Source of the DNA: Podospora pseudocomata
Lineage: Eukaryota; Ascomycota; Sordariomycetes; Sordariales; Podosporaceae
Reading direction: 5' to 3'
Assembly (NCBI RefSeq): GCF_035222375.1
Contig: NC_085890.1
Span: 1,240,001-1,304,000, forward strand
Length of the DNA: 64,000 nucleotides
Both the position numbers and the translations under genes were made by a program. Under the pieces are notes generated by a model. That model saw nothing but the letters and a program-made list of their open reading frames with translations, was not told where the DNA came from and made no database searches. Below are positions 1 to 10,547 of this stretch, in pieces (within the stretch, counting starts at the first letter, position 1; each line of letters begins with the position of its first letter).

Positions 1-1166
1 AGTCCCCGTCTCGCTCACCCCCGAAGATATACTCATCACGCTCAACCTCCTCGAAAGCTCCCCATGACCCCCAGGGCTGTCATCTTCGTCCGCTTCAGGA
101 ACAGGCATGATAAAGCTCCCCGTGGACGGGCTAGACTTGATATGTCTCCGGGTATTGGTCCTACTCAACCCCGGATCCTCCCCGCTCAGCTCCGCCACCC
201 TCGGAGGCGGTTTCGCAATCGTTATCCCGCCCTGTCTCTTCCCCCCTCCTGCTGTCTTTTCCTCTTCCTCCCCAGCAATCGGCAGCCCTTCCGCCTCGGG
301 CGGCAGCTTGTAGTTCTCCGCCGGCAAAAGATCGTAAACATCACAGACCGTCTTGAAAAAAACATACAGCCCCGTCTCCCCCTCCACCTTCCAAAACACC
401 TGCCTGTGCTGAAACCAACCATGGGCAAAAATCCTGTGCAACCGTCTAAAGACATTGACCAAATTCTTCACCGCTTGGTTCTTGTCGTGACTGTCAACCA
501 CAAACCTGCTGGGGAAGATCTTGGGGTTGGTGACGACATTGGCCGCCCAGTCAAGCGTGTGGCAGCAGTAATCAATCGCGCAGCAGGACTTTGGCGCATC
601 GTGCACCGCGCACAGAAACTGCCATTCTGACGCGCGCATCTCTGGGCATGTCTGGGCGGAACAAGGCGGGGTGTCGAAGAGGAACTGGACGATGAGTTTG
701 TTGCAGTGGGCTACGAGGAAGCGGCATAGTTCGTAGAGCCAGAGGGTTTTGTCGATTCCTGGGGGCGGGGTGGCGAGGAGGAGGGCGGTGGTGCGGGTTA
801 TGGGGCTGGTGTTAGAGGAGGAGTGGTGGTAGTGGAGGGCTGAGAGGTGTTCTTGGAGTTGGAAGGCCGAGTCAAGCTGGGGATGGGGTTAGTTATTTGG
901 GGAGGGAGAGGGAGGGAGAGGGGGAGGGAGAGGGGGGGGATGGAAGAAGGGAGACAAACTTCTTGGAGGGGAACAAGAGGGGGACCAGCGTGCATGTCGG
1001 CTGCTTTGGTGCCGGGGTGGATGCGCCGTTTGGAGTTTGCGTCGAGGGCGGTTTGTTCTATTGGGGGAGGGTGGTGGGCGCCCATCATGGGGGATTTGGG
1101 ACCTATTTGGATCTCGGCTGGAGGTGGTGGGCTGGGGAGCCGAGGGGAGTTTGGGGCGAGGGACAT
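1..1166 (-). CDS. mob3: MOB3/phocein-family protein, C-terminus cut by the window edge
   Basis: Mob1/phocein family. In Sordaria and Neurospora the phocein homologue MOB3 is a subunit of the STRIPAK phosphatase-kinase complex needed for hyphal fusion and fruiting-body development. Exons read 1166-960 and 876-1 (open to the edge), with an 83-nt phase-0 intron that has a TAACTAAC branch site. The first 69 residues are Pro-rich and disordered. The Mob fold follows: a CX4C pair at about residues 141/146 (PPCSAQTCPEM) and an HX4H pair at about 221/226 (AHGWFQH), matching the zinc-ligand spacing of MOB1. After the domain comes a low-complexity tail that leaves the window. The phocein-type assignment rather than MOB1/MOB2 is inferred from the divergent core and long extensions. 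It is divergent with zng1 across a 519-bp gap. Confidence 0.85.
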
Positions 1167-1685
1167 GGTTGTTTTGTCCTCGAGGCTCGAGTGGGCGGGT
1201 GGTTTGTTGACTTTGGTCTTTGTCGGCCGCGCGCGCGGATGCCTGCTTCCTAGAGATGGTAGACTGTGGTTGACAATATCGATTGTTGATGCAGAATCGA
1301 CGACTCGACAAAGAGATGCTGGGGTGATGTTTGGGTAAACTCGGGCCGGGGGTTTTGTGAAGCTGGAAAGTATGGACCGACGTCGTTGCCCGATATCATT
1401 CTAGAAGTTAATGCTGTCCCGGCGGCGCTTACCAGCTTCTGGGGGCCCAAGCTCCCTGAACCGGGGATCCCTGCTGTGCCCTTACGTAACGTGCCAAGCC
1501 CAGATCCAAATCTGGGATTCCAAGTTGCCTGCCCCGCCATTGATCGAAGCATTGCTCCAGGACATGTGCGCCCTTGCAGATACATCATCAGCTTGACTAT
1601 CTTGACCCGTTCAAAGAGGACAGACAGAGGATACCAAAACTCAACACTTTCTCTTTATACAATTGACGAAATAACGACCGCTTAA
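1167..1685. promoter_or_regulatory. Divergent intergenic region between mob3 and zng1
   Basis: This 519-bp stretch separates two outward-facing start codons and must hold both promoters and 5' UTRs. Short open frames cross it on both strands but none has recognisable protein sequence. I see no clear TATA box. Confidence 0.5.
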
Positions 1686-3111
1686 ATGAACTTTGACGAC
1701 GACGACGCCCCGCCAGACCTGATTGGTGCTGATGAAACAGTAGAAGTACCAGAAGAAAAAGCGAAAAAGGTGCCAATCACAATAGTAACAGGTTTGTATT
1801 GCTATGGCTATACTTTACTCTTGGGATATATCGCCTGTTCTTACACAAACCCTAGGATACCTTGGAGCTGGGAAAACCACACTGCTCAACTACATCCTGA
1901 CTGCAAAGCATGGCAAAAAGGTTGCTGTGATTATGAATGGTGAGTAGAGAAGACCAGATTCTGTGTCAAGAGTGTCTCTTGCTGACTGCTATTTTCAGAG
2001 TTTGGGGACTGTAAGTCATCTCCCCCTGAGACATTTGCTTGAGTATAACGTAACTGACACAGCTCAGCTTTGGACATTGAAAAGTCCTTGACTGTGAATA
2101 AGGATGGCGAGGCTGTGGAAGAGTGGTTAGAGGTGGGCAACGGATGCATCTGCTGCTCCGTGAAGTAAGACGGCCTCTTTCAAGTCAGTGAAACCCCGCT
2201 AACAGTTCTAAACAGAGACACAGGCGTGAACGCCATCGAGTCTCTGATGGAAAAGAAGGGGAAGTTCGACTACATCTTGCTCGAAACAACAGGGTTGGCT
2301 GATCCGGGCAATCTAGCGCCGCTATTCTGGGTTGATGACGGGCTGGCGAGCACCATTTATCTAGATGGCATCGTGACCCTCGTTGATGCCAAGAATATCC
2401 TTCGCAGCTTGGATGATCCTGCGGGCAAAGTGGAAGGTCATGAAGACTCTGATGATCATGGACCAGTCATGACCACTGCTCACGTGCAGATTTCACACGC
2501 CGATGTCATCGTCATCAACAAGTCTGACCTTGTGAGCGGAGAAGAGTTGGAAGCCGTCAGGGAGCGTATCACATCCATCAATGAGCTGGCCAAGATATTC
2601 GTCACCTCGCAAAGTGTTGTGCCTGATCTGGAGGGATTCTTGCTCGACTTGCACGCATATGACCGTGTCGATGAACTTGACCGTGCAGGACGTGGGCACA
2701 GCCACCTCGATAAAGTGAGTGGGACCTATCCAATCGACTGTGGCGCAGACAAACTGACAGATCTGCTAGACCATCTCAACATTGACAATCCCTCTCGAGG
2801 AGCTGACGACCAACCAATTGACGGCAGTAGACGCCTGGCTGCGCTCGGTGCTGTGGGAGAATGAGCTTCCTAGGAACAAGGCGGCCAATGGACCAGCTTT
2901 TGAGATCCATCGGGTGAAGGGGCGGCTGTTTATCGAGGATGGGGCTGAAAAGATGGTCCAGGGAGTGAGAGAGATTTTCGATATCTTTGACAGCCCCGCG
3001 CCGTCATCTGGTGATGTACCCCGGAAAGGCAAGCTGGTGTTGATTGGGCGGCATCTGACAGACTTGGACTTTGAGAAGAGTCTGTTGGATGCTGTTCGGA
3101 CGGCGGCTTAG
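1686..3111 (+). CDS. zng1: CobW/G3E-family GTPase, zinc chaperone ZNG1 type
   Basis: G3E GTPase of the CBWD/ZNG1 group, which in yeast and animals delivers zinc to methionine aminopeptidase 1. Exons: 1686-1791, 1856-1939, 1999-2010, 2068-2164, 2216-2714, 2770-3111, giving 379 aa in clean phase. Visible motifs: Walker [10 protein letters not shown] (36-44), the family metal-binding CxCC in GNGCICCSV (Cys94, 96, 97), ETTGLADP (123-130), the guanine-specificity NKSD (201-204), an acidic His/Asp linker near 171-182, and the C-terminal CobW_C domain with VLIGRHL near the end. Exon 3 is only 12 nt. The N-terminal acidic segment carries APPDLIG where animal ZNG1 has the CPELVP METAP1-docking motif, so docking may differ (inference). 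Confidence 0.93.
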
Positions 3112-3512
3112 ATAGGCACTCTGAAAGATGAATGAAGAGTGAAAATAAACTCATTTGCCGGTGCCAGTTGACAGGTCTGAGTACGGAGTAATTGGTTGAA
3201 TTAAAGTTTAGGAGGCGACAGGGAAGACGGTGGACGTAGCCTTGGCTTTAAATTTGGACATTGCGGTATAATTTTTGTGGAGAATGCACGGACCCGCTTG
3301 CGATCCCTTGAGCTTTCCCGCCCTCAACCAAGCGCCCATCCTTGGTTCAGTTACAAGCGTTTGCATGATTCGTAGCGCTGTCTCGAAAACGCGACATTGG
3401 CTGGCCATCACCACCGTTTTACCCTCTTCGTCCCAAGATATTCTCTATCCAGTCTCGTCTAGGAACACATATATAACTACGAACCGAGACACCTCTGAAC
3501 CCCGCGTTCCAA
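3112..3512. other. Intergenic region, zng1 3' side and not2 promoter
   Basis: This 401-bp stretch has no supportable gene. It should contain the zng1 3' UTR and the not2 promoter and 5' UTR. Confidence 0.4.
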
Positions 3513-6271
3513 ATGATGAACCGGCAAGGTACGATGGCTCATTCTTTGCCCTTGCTTTTGCCGTCTTGATTCCTCGTCTCGCCCGGTACCCCGCTGTTTG
3601 TCCATCTCGAATGCCACACATCTGCCGCCGTCAAAGAAAACACCTGCCGAGTCACCGCCCAGTCGTCTTGCCCTCGTGGCACCTCCGAGTTATGGGATGG
3701 AACGAGGGGTAATACTGGCCTCTGCACCTACATCGAACCGAAGCAGACATACATAGACTTGGCGGCGGGGAGGGAGCCGGTGGGGGAGGGGGTTGTTGTG
3801 AGCGAGGCTCAACATGCCCTCACCTTCATCAAGTCAAAATGGCGGAGGAGGAACTGCACTGTTGAGCCCTATGCTGCTGGGCGGTTCAGCCGGCTGTGCT
3901 CCTCCAATCGCTCCCGAATCGAAGACGACGTCCGAATGTCTCAGGAGGCGGCCATGACCTCCCATTCTTCCCGCCAGGGTGTACCCATCAGCCGAGCTCG
4001 CGATAGTTTGGTTCCAACAGGGAAACAGATTTGCTGACTGATGTCGTCAATAATAGGACCATTACGACAAGTGCCCTACGGGCAACAGCCGCCTCAGCAA
4101 CAGCCGGGGCGCCCAGGGCAGGCGAGGGGGCTACCTAAAGCGCAGCAAGGTGAGAATGCACTGGGAGGAGGATAGGTCTGGCAGAACGACGTTGACATGC
4201 ATGACTGCGTAGCGGCGATGAACAATTCCAATTGGGCGTTTGGCAATGGCGGCGGTCTATCGATGGGGGGGAATGCGAACCTCAGTATGGGAATGCGGCC
4301 GCAAGCAAGTGGAAATCTCAGTTTTGCCCAGAGCTTGATAGGCTCGCAGCAGCAGTCGGCGACGTTGGACCCATCGTAAGTTGGACATCCGGATTTTGTT
4401 TTGTTTTGTTTTGGTTGGCGGAGGGGTGAGCGATGCTACTGCCGGGCTGCATTGTTCGCGCTGTTTTTCATCCCATTGTTGCGACCTTCTGGTTTTCTGC
4501 GAGTTTCTGGGCCATTCACCTTGCGCTCATTGCTTCTGGCCTGCAACTGCGACTTTGCGGCCGCTCTCGTTTTGGTCTGGCATTTCGCCTCCGATCTTTC
4601 ACCTCAACACCCTCAACCCACCCCCTTACCCTGTCCACGCGCAACACCACTAGACTCTCGTTTTCCCGCTGCGTAGTTCGCTATGGCGCGACCGGTCGGG
4701 TCAAAGATGAGAATCGCTGCAATGCGCAAGGCAGCCAGTGCCAAAGAACAACCGCAAAAGCAACCAGAAGGAGTGCCGTACGCTTTGGTTGTAAAGGGGT
4801 ACTGTCTCACAGCCTGGCGCACATACCTTGCCTCTCTGTCGCAGATTGCGACTCTCTTGGTCTCATTATTGAATCGACAGCGTACTAACGGGGGCCGTAT
4901 CTAGGGAGTTTCCATCTCTGTCCAACACGGCGCCAAATCAATCAAACCCTGCATCTATGTGGGCGCAACAACCATCCCGCAATATCGGTGGAGGAGCTCA
5001 CCGGGGGCCCCAGACGCCCTTATCAGCGCATCCGGGCCAACAAGATGATCTATTCACATCCTCTCGACTTGCCTCGACTGCGCAATCGTCTTTTCGTTTT
5101 GGCAACCAGGGAGCCGTGAACCAAGCGCCCCAGGGAGGACAGGCTGACGAGTTCCCACCATTGAACCGATCAACGAACGGCGAAATAGGAGGGCAAGATC
5201 GGGGTCCAGGTCTGATGTCGAATATGGGGTTCGGCCAAGGGGGCGCCCCTTCTACTAGGGGTGTGTCCCACGCAAACCTAGCTGGGAACGGTCTTCTCAA
5301 CGCCCTGTCGGCTACTTCCCGGACAGGAGAGGTTATTTCGCCAACGTCGATACAAAGGTCCCAAGGGCCTCGAAGTCCAGTGGACGATGAAGAACCGCGC
5401 CAAAAGCCACCCGGGTTTCGCGAGGGCAGCGTGGCGTCACATACTTCAGGAAATGATGCGGTCGGCAGAAATCCGTTAGGCGCTATTGGTAACGACGCTC
5501 CTTCGGGCAAGGCGAGAGAGGAGGACCGAGGGCAGCTCCCGGATGTTGTTGATCCTCTTGAAGGGATGTCTCCTATTGACAGGTGGGGGATCAAGGGGCA
5601 TCAGACTTTGATGAACAATTTCCCCGACTACAACATCATTGGCCATGGGATCGAGCCATCGGTTCTGGGGTTGGATTTGCGTTCCACCGAGTAGGTTGCT
5701 GTCTGACGCACGTTAGGAGACCGGGACAATTGCTAACTCTGTTCAAGCCTGATTTCCACGCAGATTTACTCGCTGTTCAACGCCATGCCTCCAAGGCCGG
5801 CGGTTCAGAATTTCAAGCTGCCCGACTGCTACGAGGTCAAAAACGTACAGCCCATGGACGTGAAAATTAGTAGCTTCAACGAGGAGACCTTGATGTGGAT
5901 CTTTTACAGCTGTCCGCGGGACTACAAACAGCAGTTGGCGGCGATGGAGCTGTGAGTGTCTGCTGCCCCATATTCTCATGAGCGTGATAACTGAGACGAA
6001 TACAGCATGAGCCGCAATTGGCGATGGCACAAGCGTCTGCAACTCTGGTTGACCAAGGACGAACAGCTGGTACCTCAAACCTTGAGCGTTAATACTGAGC
6101 GAGGCTACTACATTGTGTGGGACAAGGACTTATGGCGCAAAGAACGGGTATGAAAATTTTGTCTACAAAGGATATTGACACGGCTTTGCTGACCTGATGC
6201 CGCAGAGGGAACTTACTCTGCACTATGCTGACCTCGACACGACGTCCGCGTCACCTGCTGTAGTATCTTGA
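3513..6271 (+). CDS. not2: CCR4-NOT complex subunit NOT2
   Basis: NOT2/CDC36-type scaffold subunit of the CCR4-NOT deadenylation and transcription complex. Exons: 3513-3528, 4057-4149, 4213-4375, 4905-5690, 5748-5951, 6006-6147, 6206-6271, giving 489 aa in consistent phase. The first exon has only 16 nt; a second ATG follows the first directly. The N-terminal two-thirds is Gln/Gly/Ser/Asn-rich and disordered, with a conserved EFPSLS patch. The C-terminal NOT box spans roughly 340-485 (IYSLFNAMPPRP, ETLMWIFYSCPRDYKQ, NWRWHKRLQLWLTKD, GYYIVWDKDLWRKER). Introns 1 and 3 are 528 and 529 nt, about ten times the local norm. Start and microexon choice rest on splice phase, so they are less certain than the C-terminus. 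Confidence 0.9.
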
Positions 6272-7084
6272 TAGTATGCCAGCCGGCAAAGGGAAGCATC
6301 GCAGGCTTAAATCATAGTGTATTCATTAGGTAGTTTCGGCTCTAGCGAGGGGATGTGGTTTAGCGAACGGGCTTGATTTCACCCCCTTTCTCATGGGCTT
6401 CAAAAAGCAACGGTGGGCGTGGGGGCAACGGCCACGGGAAGGTTTTAGTTGGTGAGCATCCTCTATTCGGGGCGTCACAAGCGAATAGATATTGTGTGTG
6501 TGTATGTGTGAGCGAGCATCTCTAAGTTTGTTCCCTGTGTAACGTGTCCATTTTGATAGATCGACGCCACTTGCTGGAGTTAACGTGAGGGAGTGAGTGC
6601 GAGCTGCTTGGACCGAGCGTCAGGTGGTTTCTTGGCACGGATGATGCAAGTGATTCGAGGCCGCGACGGGGAGCGAACGTGTCCGGCATCAAGCCATTTG
6701 AACATCCACGACGCACCCGACGGCCGAGACCAACCAACCACCTGTTTCGTTGATCCACTCCCCATCGTCAACCTTGGGCCTTGAACCTCATCGTTCTATC
6801 CAACATTTTTTTACTCTCCATCTTGCGCTTGACAGCACTGCCGACCGGGACTGCCGATTCGCAAACGGATTTACCTTGCGCACATCGGTCTGTTCGCTAC
6901 CTGACCAGCCAGCCAGCCACCTACGACCGAGGACAGGATTGCCCGGGTGAAGAACTCCGACTCCGATCACGCGCACGCGCACGCGGCATATATCACCGTT
7001 TTTTACCCTACCTCGCCCTCGCGCATTTCTATACCAACAACGACAACAACAACCACCACCGGGGGTTCCACGAGAGAGAGAGAA

Positions 7085-7115
<31 letters not shown>

Positions 7116-7172
7116 AAGAGAGAGTGAGAGTGAGAGAAAGAGAGAGAGAGAGATAGGGAAGGGAAGTTCAAA
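6272..7172. other. Intergenic region and 5' UTR of the CUE1-like gene
   Basis: This 901-bp stretch holds the not2 3' end, a short TG-rich run near 6495-6515, and a purine-rich leader before the next start codon. Open frames in it are short and low-complexity; no gene is supported. Confidence 0.4.
7068..7154. repeat. GA-rich microsatellite in the leader of the CUE1-like gene
   Basis: An almost uninterrupted GAGA/GAAAGA tract ends about 20 nt before the ATG at 7173. Its strand-biased purine content is typical of fungal 5' leaders, though this one is unusually long. Confidence 0.9.
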
Positions 7173-7866
7173 ATGGCAGACGCAACCGAGCAGCAAGTCA
7201 ACGTTCCGGGGCTGTTGTTCATTCTGGTCCTGTCTGGGATCTTGATCAAGTACTTGTTTTCTTCGGGGTCAGGGAACGGGAACGGGAATGGGGATAGGAG
7301 GAGGGCGACGGGACAGCAGGACCTGGCGGCGATGGCGAGGCAGAGGGAGGCGGCGGTGCAGAGGGTTATGCAGATGTTTCCGCATTTGAGCAGGAGGGAG
7401 GTGTTGTGGGATTTGCAGAGGACGGGGGGGAATGTGGCGTTGACTGCGGAGAGGATTTTGGGGGGACGGCTGGAGAGTGTGAGTTTACTCTTTTTGTGAA
7501 GGAGGGGTTTGGAATGATTGCTAATGTTTATCTGTGTGACAGCCCCCAGCTACGTTCCAGCCGCCGCCACCACCCGAGGGGAGCGCTGGTCCGGCTGCTT
7601 CTGGGAACGCGAATGTTAATAGCGCTGTCAAGCCGCCTGTGCCTGCACACCCGGATCTGATTACGAGGTATAACCTGGCGGAGAAGTTGAAGGGGTCCGA
7701 ACCTGAGGAGGACAACACCAAGGCGGGTGGGAAAGGGAAGGCGTGGAGTTCGAACAAGGATGAGAGGCAGAGTTTGTTGCAGAAGAGGAGGGATCAGATG
7801 ATTCTGGAGGCGAGGAGGAAGATGGAGGCTAAGATTGCTGCAGAAAAGGCTGCGAAGGGGTTGTAG
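7173..7866 (+). CDS. cue1: CUE-domain ER membrane protein, Cue1-like
   Basis: Exons 7173-7478 and 7543-7866 encode 209 aa. An N-terminal hydrophobic segment (about 11-29, VPGLLFILVLSGILIKYLF) is followed by a Gly/Asn linker and a CUE domain at about 57-98 with the diagnostic MFP (68-70). A Pro-rich stretch precedes a basic amphipathic C-terminal helix containing SLLQKRRDQMILEARRKM. This order (membrane anchor, CUE, C-terminal E2-binding-like helix) matches yeast Cue1, which tethers and activates Ubc7 at the ER for ERAD. The helix being a U7BR is inference. The 64-nt intron has a TGCTAAT branch site. Confidence 0.82.
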
Positions 7867-8661
7867 GAATCTGTGGTGTACACTGGCTTGTTTCTCTTTG
7901 CATAGCATTACGTGCATTGCATTCGGGGTTTGTGTTTGGGGCCCCTACATAGAATGGTATATTTATTCTTCATCAGCGCGAAGGCTAGCAGGAAAGTTGT
8001 GTTGATTTTTGGTTAAATACAATTGCGGTCACGGTGGGCGAGACATAAACAACGCAGATCCAGGAACGTGTGTGAAGGGATTAGGTATGTAGTCAATTCT
8101 TTGAGGCATGAGACTTGGGCGAGATGGTTGCTTCTCTGTTTATCAAAGAGCAGGTGGGTCTGGAACAGGAGATAGACCCACCTGCCGGAGCGATTAGATA
8201 GTAGCAACACACGGCCACATTCACATGCTTTCTGCGAGCTTGCATCGACCGCCGCTGGCACCTTCGAGACCCGACACCAAACAGCCCCCCCTTTTTGTGA
8301 GGCAAAATGCGGCTTTTGGACGATGTAGCCTCGCCCGAATCACAACCCAGGTGGTTGCCGAGTCACCCTCCCATACAGGGCTGAGATCGTATGAAAAAGG
8401 AAGGGTTTCCACATGCGACACCTCCCGTACTTGGATTCCTTCCCTCAAGAATTCTTGAAATCTCGTTGTTTTTCTCGCTTGTTTTATTTTCTTGCTCTCT
8501 TCTTTTATCCTTCTCTTGACAAAGGAATCGATAGGCGTCCGACTAAAGAAGTCAGATTCTCGGGACTCGTTCGCTTTCAACGGTCACCAGCGCGGATCTC
8601 TTCGAGGACGCCCCTGGTTTATCCCTTTCTAGCCTGGGACGCCTCCGAACGAACGGACAAG
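7867..8661. other. Intergenic region
   Basis: This 795-bp stretch covers the 3' end of the CUE1-like gene and the promoter and leader of the next gene. The reading frame of the next gene stays open upstream to about 8413, but the ATG at 8662 is preferred because the upstream part is phenylalanine-rich leader-like sequence. Confidence 0.35.
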
Positions 8662-9995
8662 ATGTGGACCACTTTCAGCACCCGTGACGAGCCCGCCACG
8701 CCGCTGCCGCTGCCGGCGCGGCCCCCTACTTCCTCGTCGTCGTCTTGTTCTCCTGCTCATCCCTACCCGCCGCTTTCTCCCAACTGTGAACATCCTCAGC
8801 CAATGTATCGTGTTTACCCCCACGATAATAACCGCCACCACCAGCAGCACCATGTCGAGAGCGAGTACTGCCACGCCAGGCGAGGCGGCTCGCCTACTTC
8901 TGCGTCAACAACTGCCGCTCCTTGGGATAACCCAATGGTTGATCTGCCCTACGTTGATTACGCCCAGGTGGAGATTCAGTCACAGTCTATCAAGGTGATC
9001 CGGTCTCCGTTGTCACTGGTGAAGTCGGTCGCGTCGAGGTTGCCGACTAGCCCTTATATGCTCGCCAGAGCGGTGTCTACCTACGCTACCAGGTCGAGGA
9101 GCTCTTCCCCGCCGGCTTCGACTGAGCCGCCTGTTGCTCCGCCGTTGCCGAACCGGCCCAGGATAGAGGAGGGGTATTCTCCGGGGGTTTCGAGACAGGG
9201 GCAGACACGGAGTATGGAGGCTAGGGCTAGGGAGAGTGAGAGCGGGGTGAATTGGGATTATGGGTCGCAGGGTGAGTCAATTCTTGTATTGGGAGAAGAG
9301 AGAGTGGATTGCTGACGTGGCGGATAGGCATTGGAATGCTCTCTCTCGCCAGGCAAGGGGGCAATGCGCCTGATTTGGAGAGGATGAATTACATTAACAG
9401 TTTGGCCTATCTGATGAGAGGGTTGCCGGCAGATCTCACACCTGCGGAGGCTTCGACTATACGGCAGAGCACACCCGCCTCGGTGGTAGGCCCGCAACCA
9501 AACGACTATTCTGGCCCACACCATGACAGGTCGATGCCACCTTTACAGAGGAGTATCGTCCACCACATTGCTTTCATCGTGCTGAACTGGCTGTATGCCT
9601 TCTGGCAGGTGTTTGCACCATTTCTGGGACAGGGAATCTCTGGCCTGCTCCAGTTTGAGAGGGACAATCAGCTTATCAACAAAATGGCGATGAGCACGTT
9701 CAAGGGCGCGAAGAATGCGTATGTCTGGTTTTCTGCGGCTTACGTGGGCCAGCTCATAGCGGCGTTCATGGCGTGGGTTTTCCAGGGCGTTCACGGGGCT
9801 TTGACTGAGTTCCGGGCGCAGTCTGATGCTGTGAGGGCACAGGGAGGTGGTTTTTCGAACCAGCAGCAACCGTCGAGGTCGTCGGAGGAGTGGGAAAGAC
9901 GAAGGATGTATGAACAGCAGCGGGCGCAACATCAGGGATGGCCATCACAGAATTATTCGATGGACTGTGCACAGCTTGCGAGGCAGGGGCTCTGA
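8662..9995 (+). CDS. Unrecognised fungal protein with two hydrophobic segments
   Basis: Exons 8662-9271 and 9328-9995 encode about 425 aa in clean phase. I do not recognise a family. The N-terminal half is Ser/Pro/His-rich and disordered. The C-terminal half has an ordered region with a hydrophobic stretch (SIVHHIAFIVLNWLYAFWQV), then ISGLLQFERDNQLINKMA, then a second hydrophobic stretch (VWFSAAYVGQLIAAFMAWVF). A Gln/Arg-rich tail closes the protein. These are compatible with two membrane helices or a hairpin, so a membrane or lipid-droplet location is possible but unproven. An ATG-less upstream extension of the frame to 8413 exists. Confidence 0.75.
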
Positions 9996-10547
9996 TGTGA
10001 CTTGATGGGATTTGGTAGAGTTGGGGGGGGAGGGGGGGGCGTGATGGGACAGAGGGGCAGGAAGACGGGATGGTGTGGAAAAGGTACATATACAGATACA
10101 TGGGCGGGGTTTTAGACAGGAGTTCGCGGAAAGGGGGGGTATTCTACGGTTGTGCTATTTTCATGTCGATAAATAAACAACAAGATTGAACATCTACTCG
10201 TGGCTCAAAGAAAACATCTGAAGTCTTCCACAACCACTCTGTCGGAGCCGTTCGGAGAGTGGGGTCGGGGCCCGGGACTGCAGGGTCGCGGGTGGGTTCG
10301 GGCGATAAGATAAGCCATTTGGAGCTGACATGGGGGACACCAGGAAATTTTTCTAAACCGCCCGATTCTCTTTTGCTGATCCTGCTCCCCCATTCTTCCA
10401 CTGTCGCAATCACCCGCTCTCTGTTATACCCCTCATTGCCTGCCTCCAGCCCGTGTCGACACTTCGCCGCGAGTTCATACCAGAGTAGAGGCTCGACACG
10501 CAGACGCCTTGCCGACGGACGCGCTGAGCGTTACCTTCCGTTTTGTC
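9996..10547. other. Intergenic region before mss116
   Basis: This 552-bp stretch has a G-rich run near 10022-10050 downstream of the previous stop and then the mss116 promoter. No gene is supported. Confidence 0.4.

Noticed and set aside
847-1338. Plus-strand ORF of 163 aa antisense to mob3
   Set aside because: Low-complexity Gly/Arg/Glu sequence opposite a real exon; the minus strand carries the conserved Mob domain.
2216-2864. Reading zng1 exon 5 straight through to the stop at 2862-2864
   Set aside because: It loses the CobW C-terminal domain; a GTGAGT donor at 2715 and the exon from 2770 restore it in phase.
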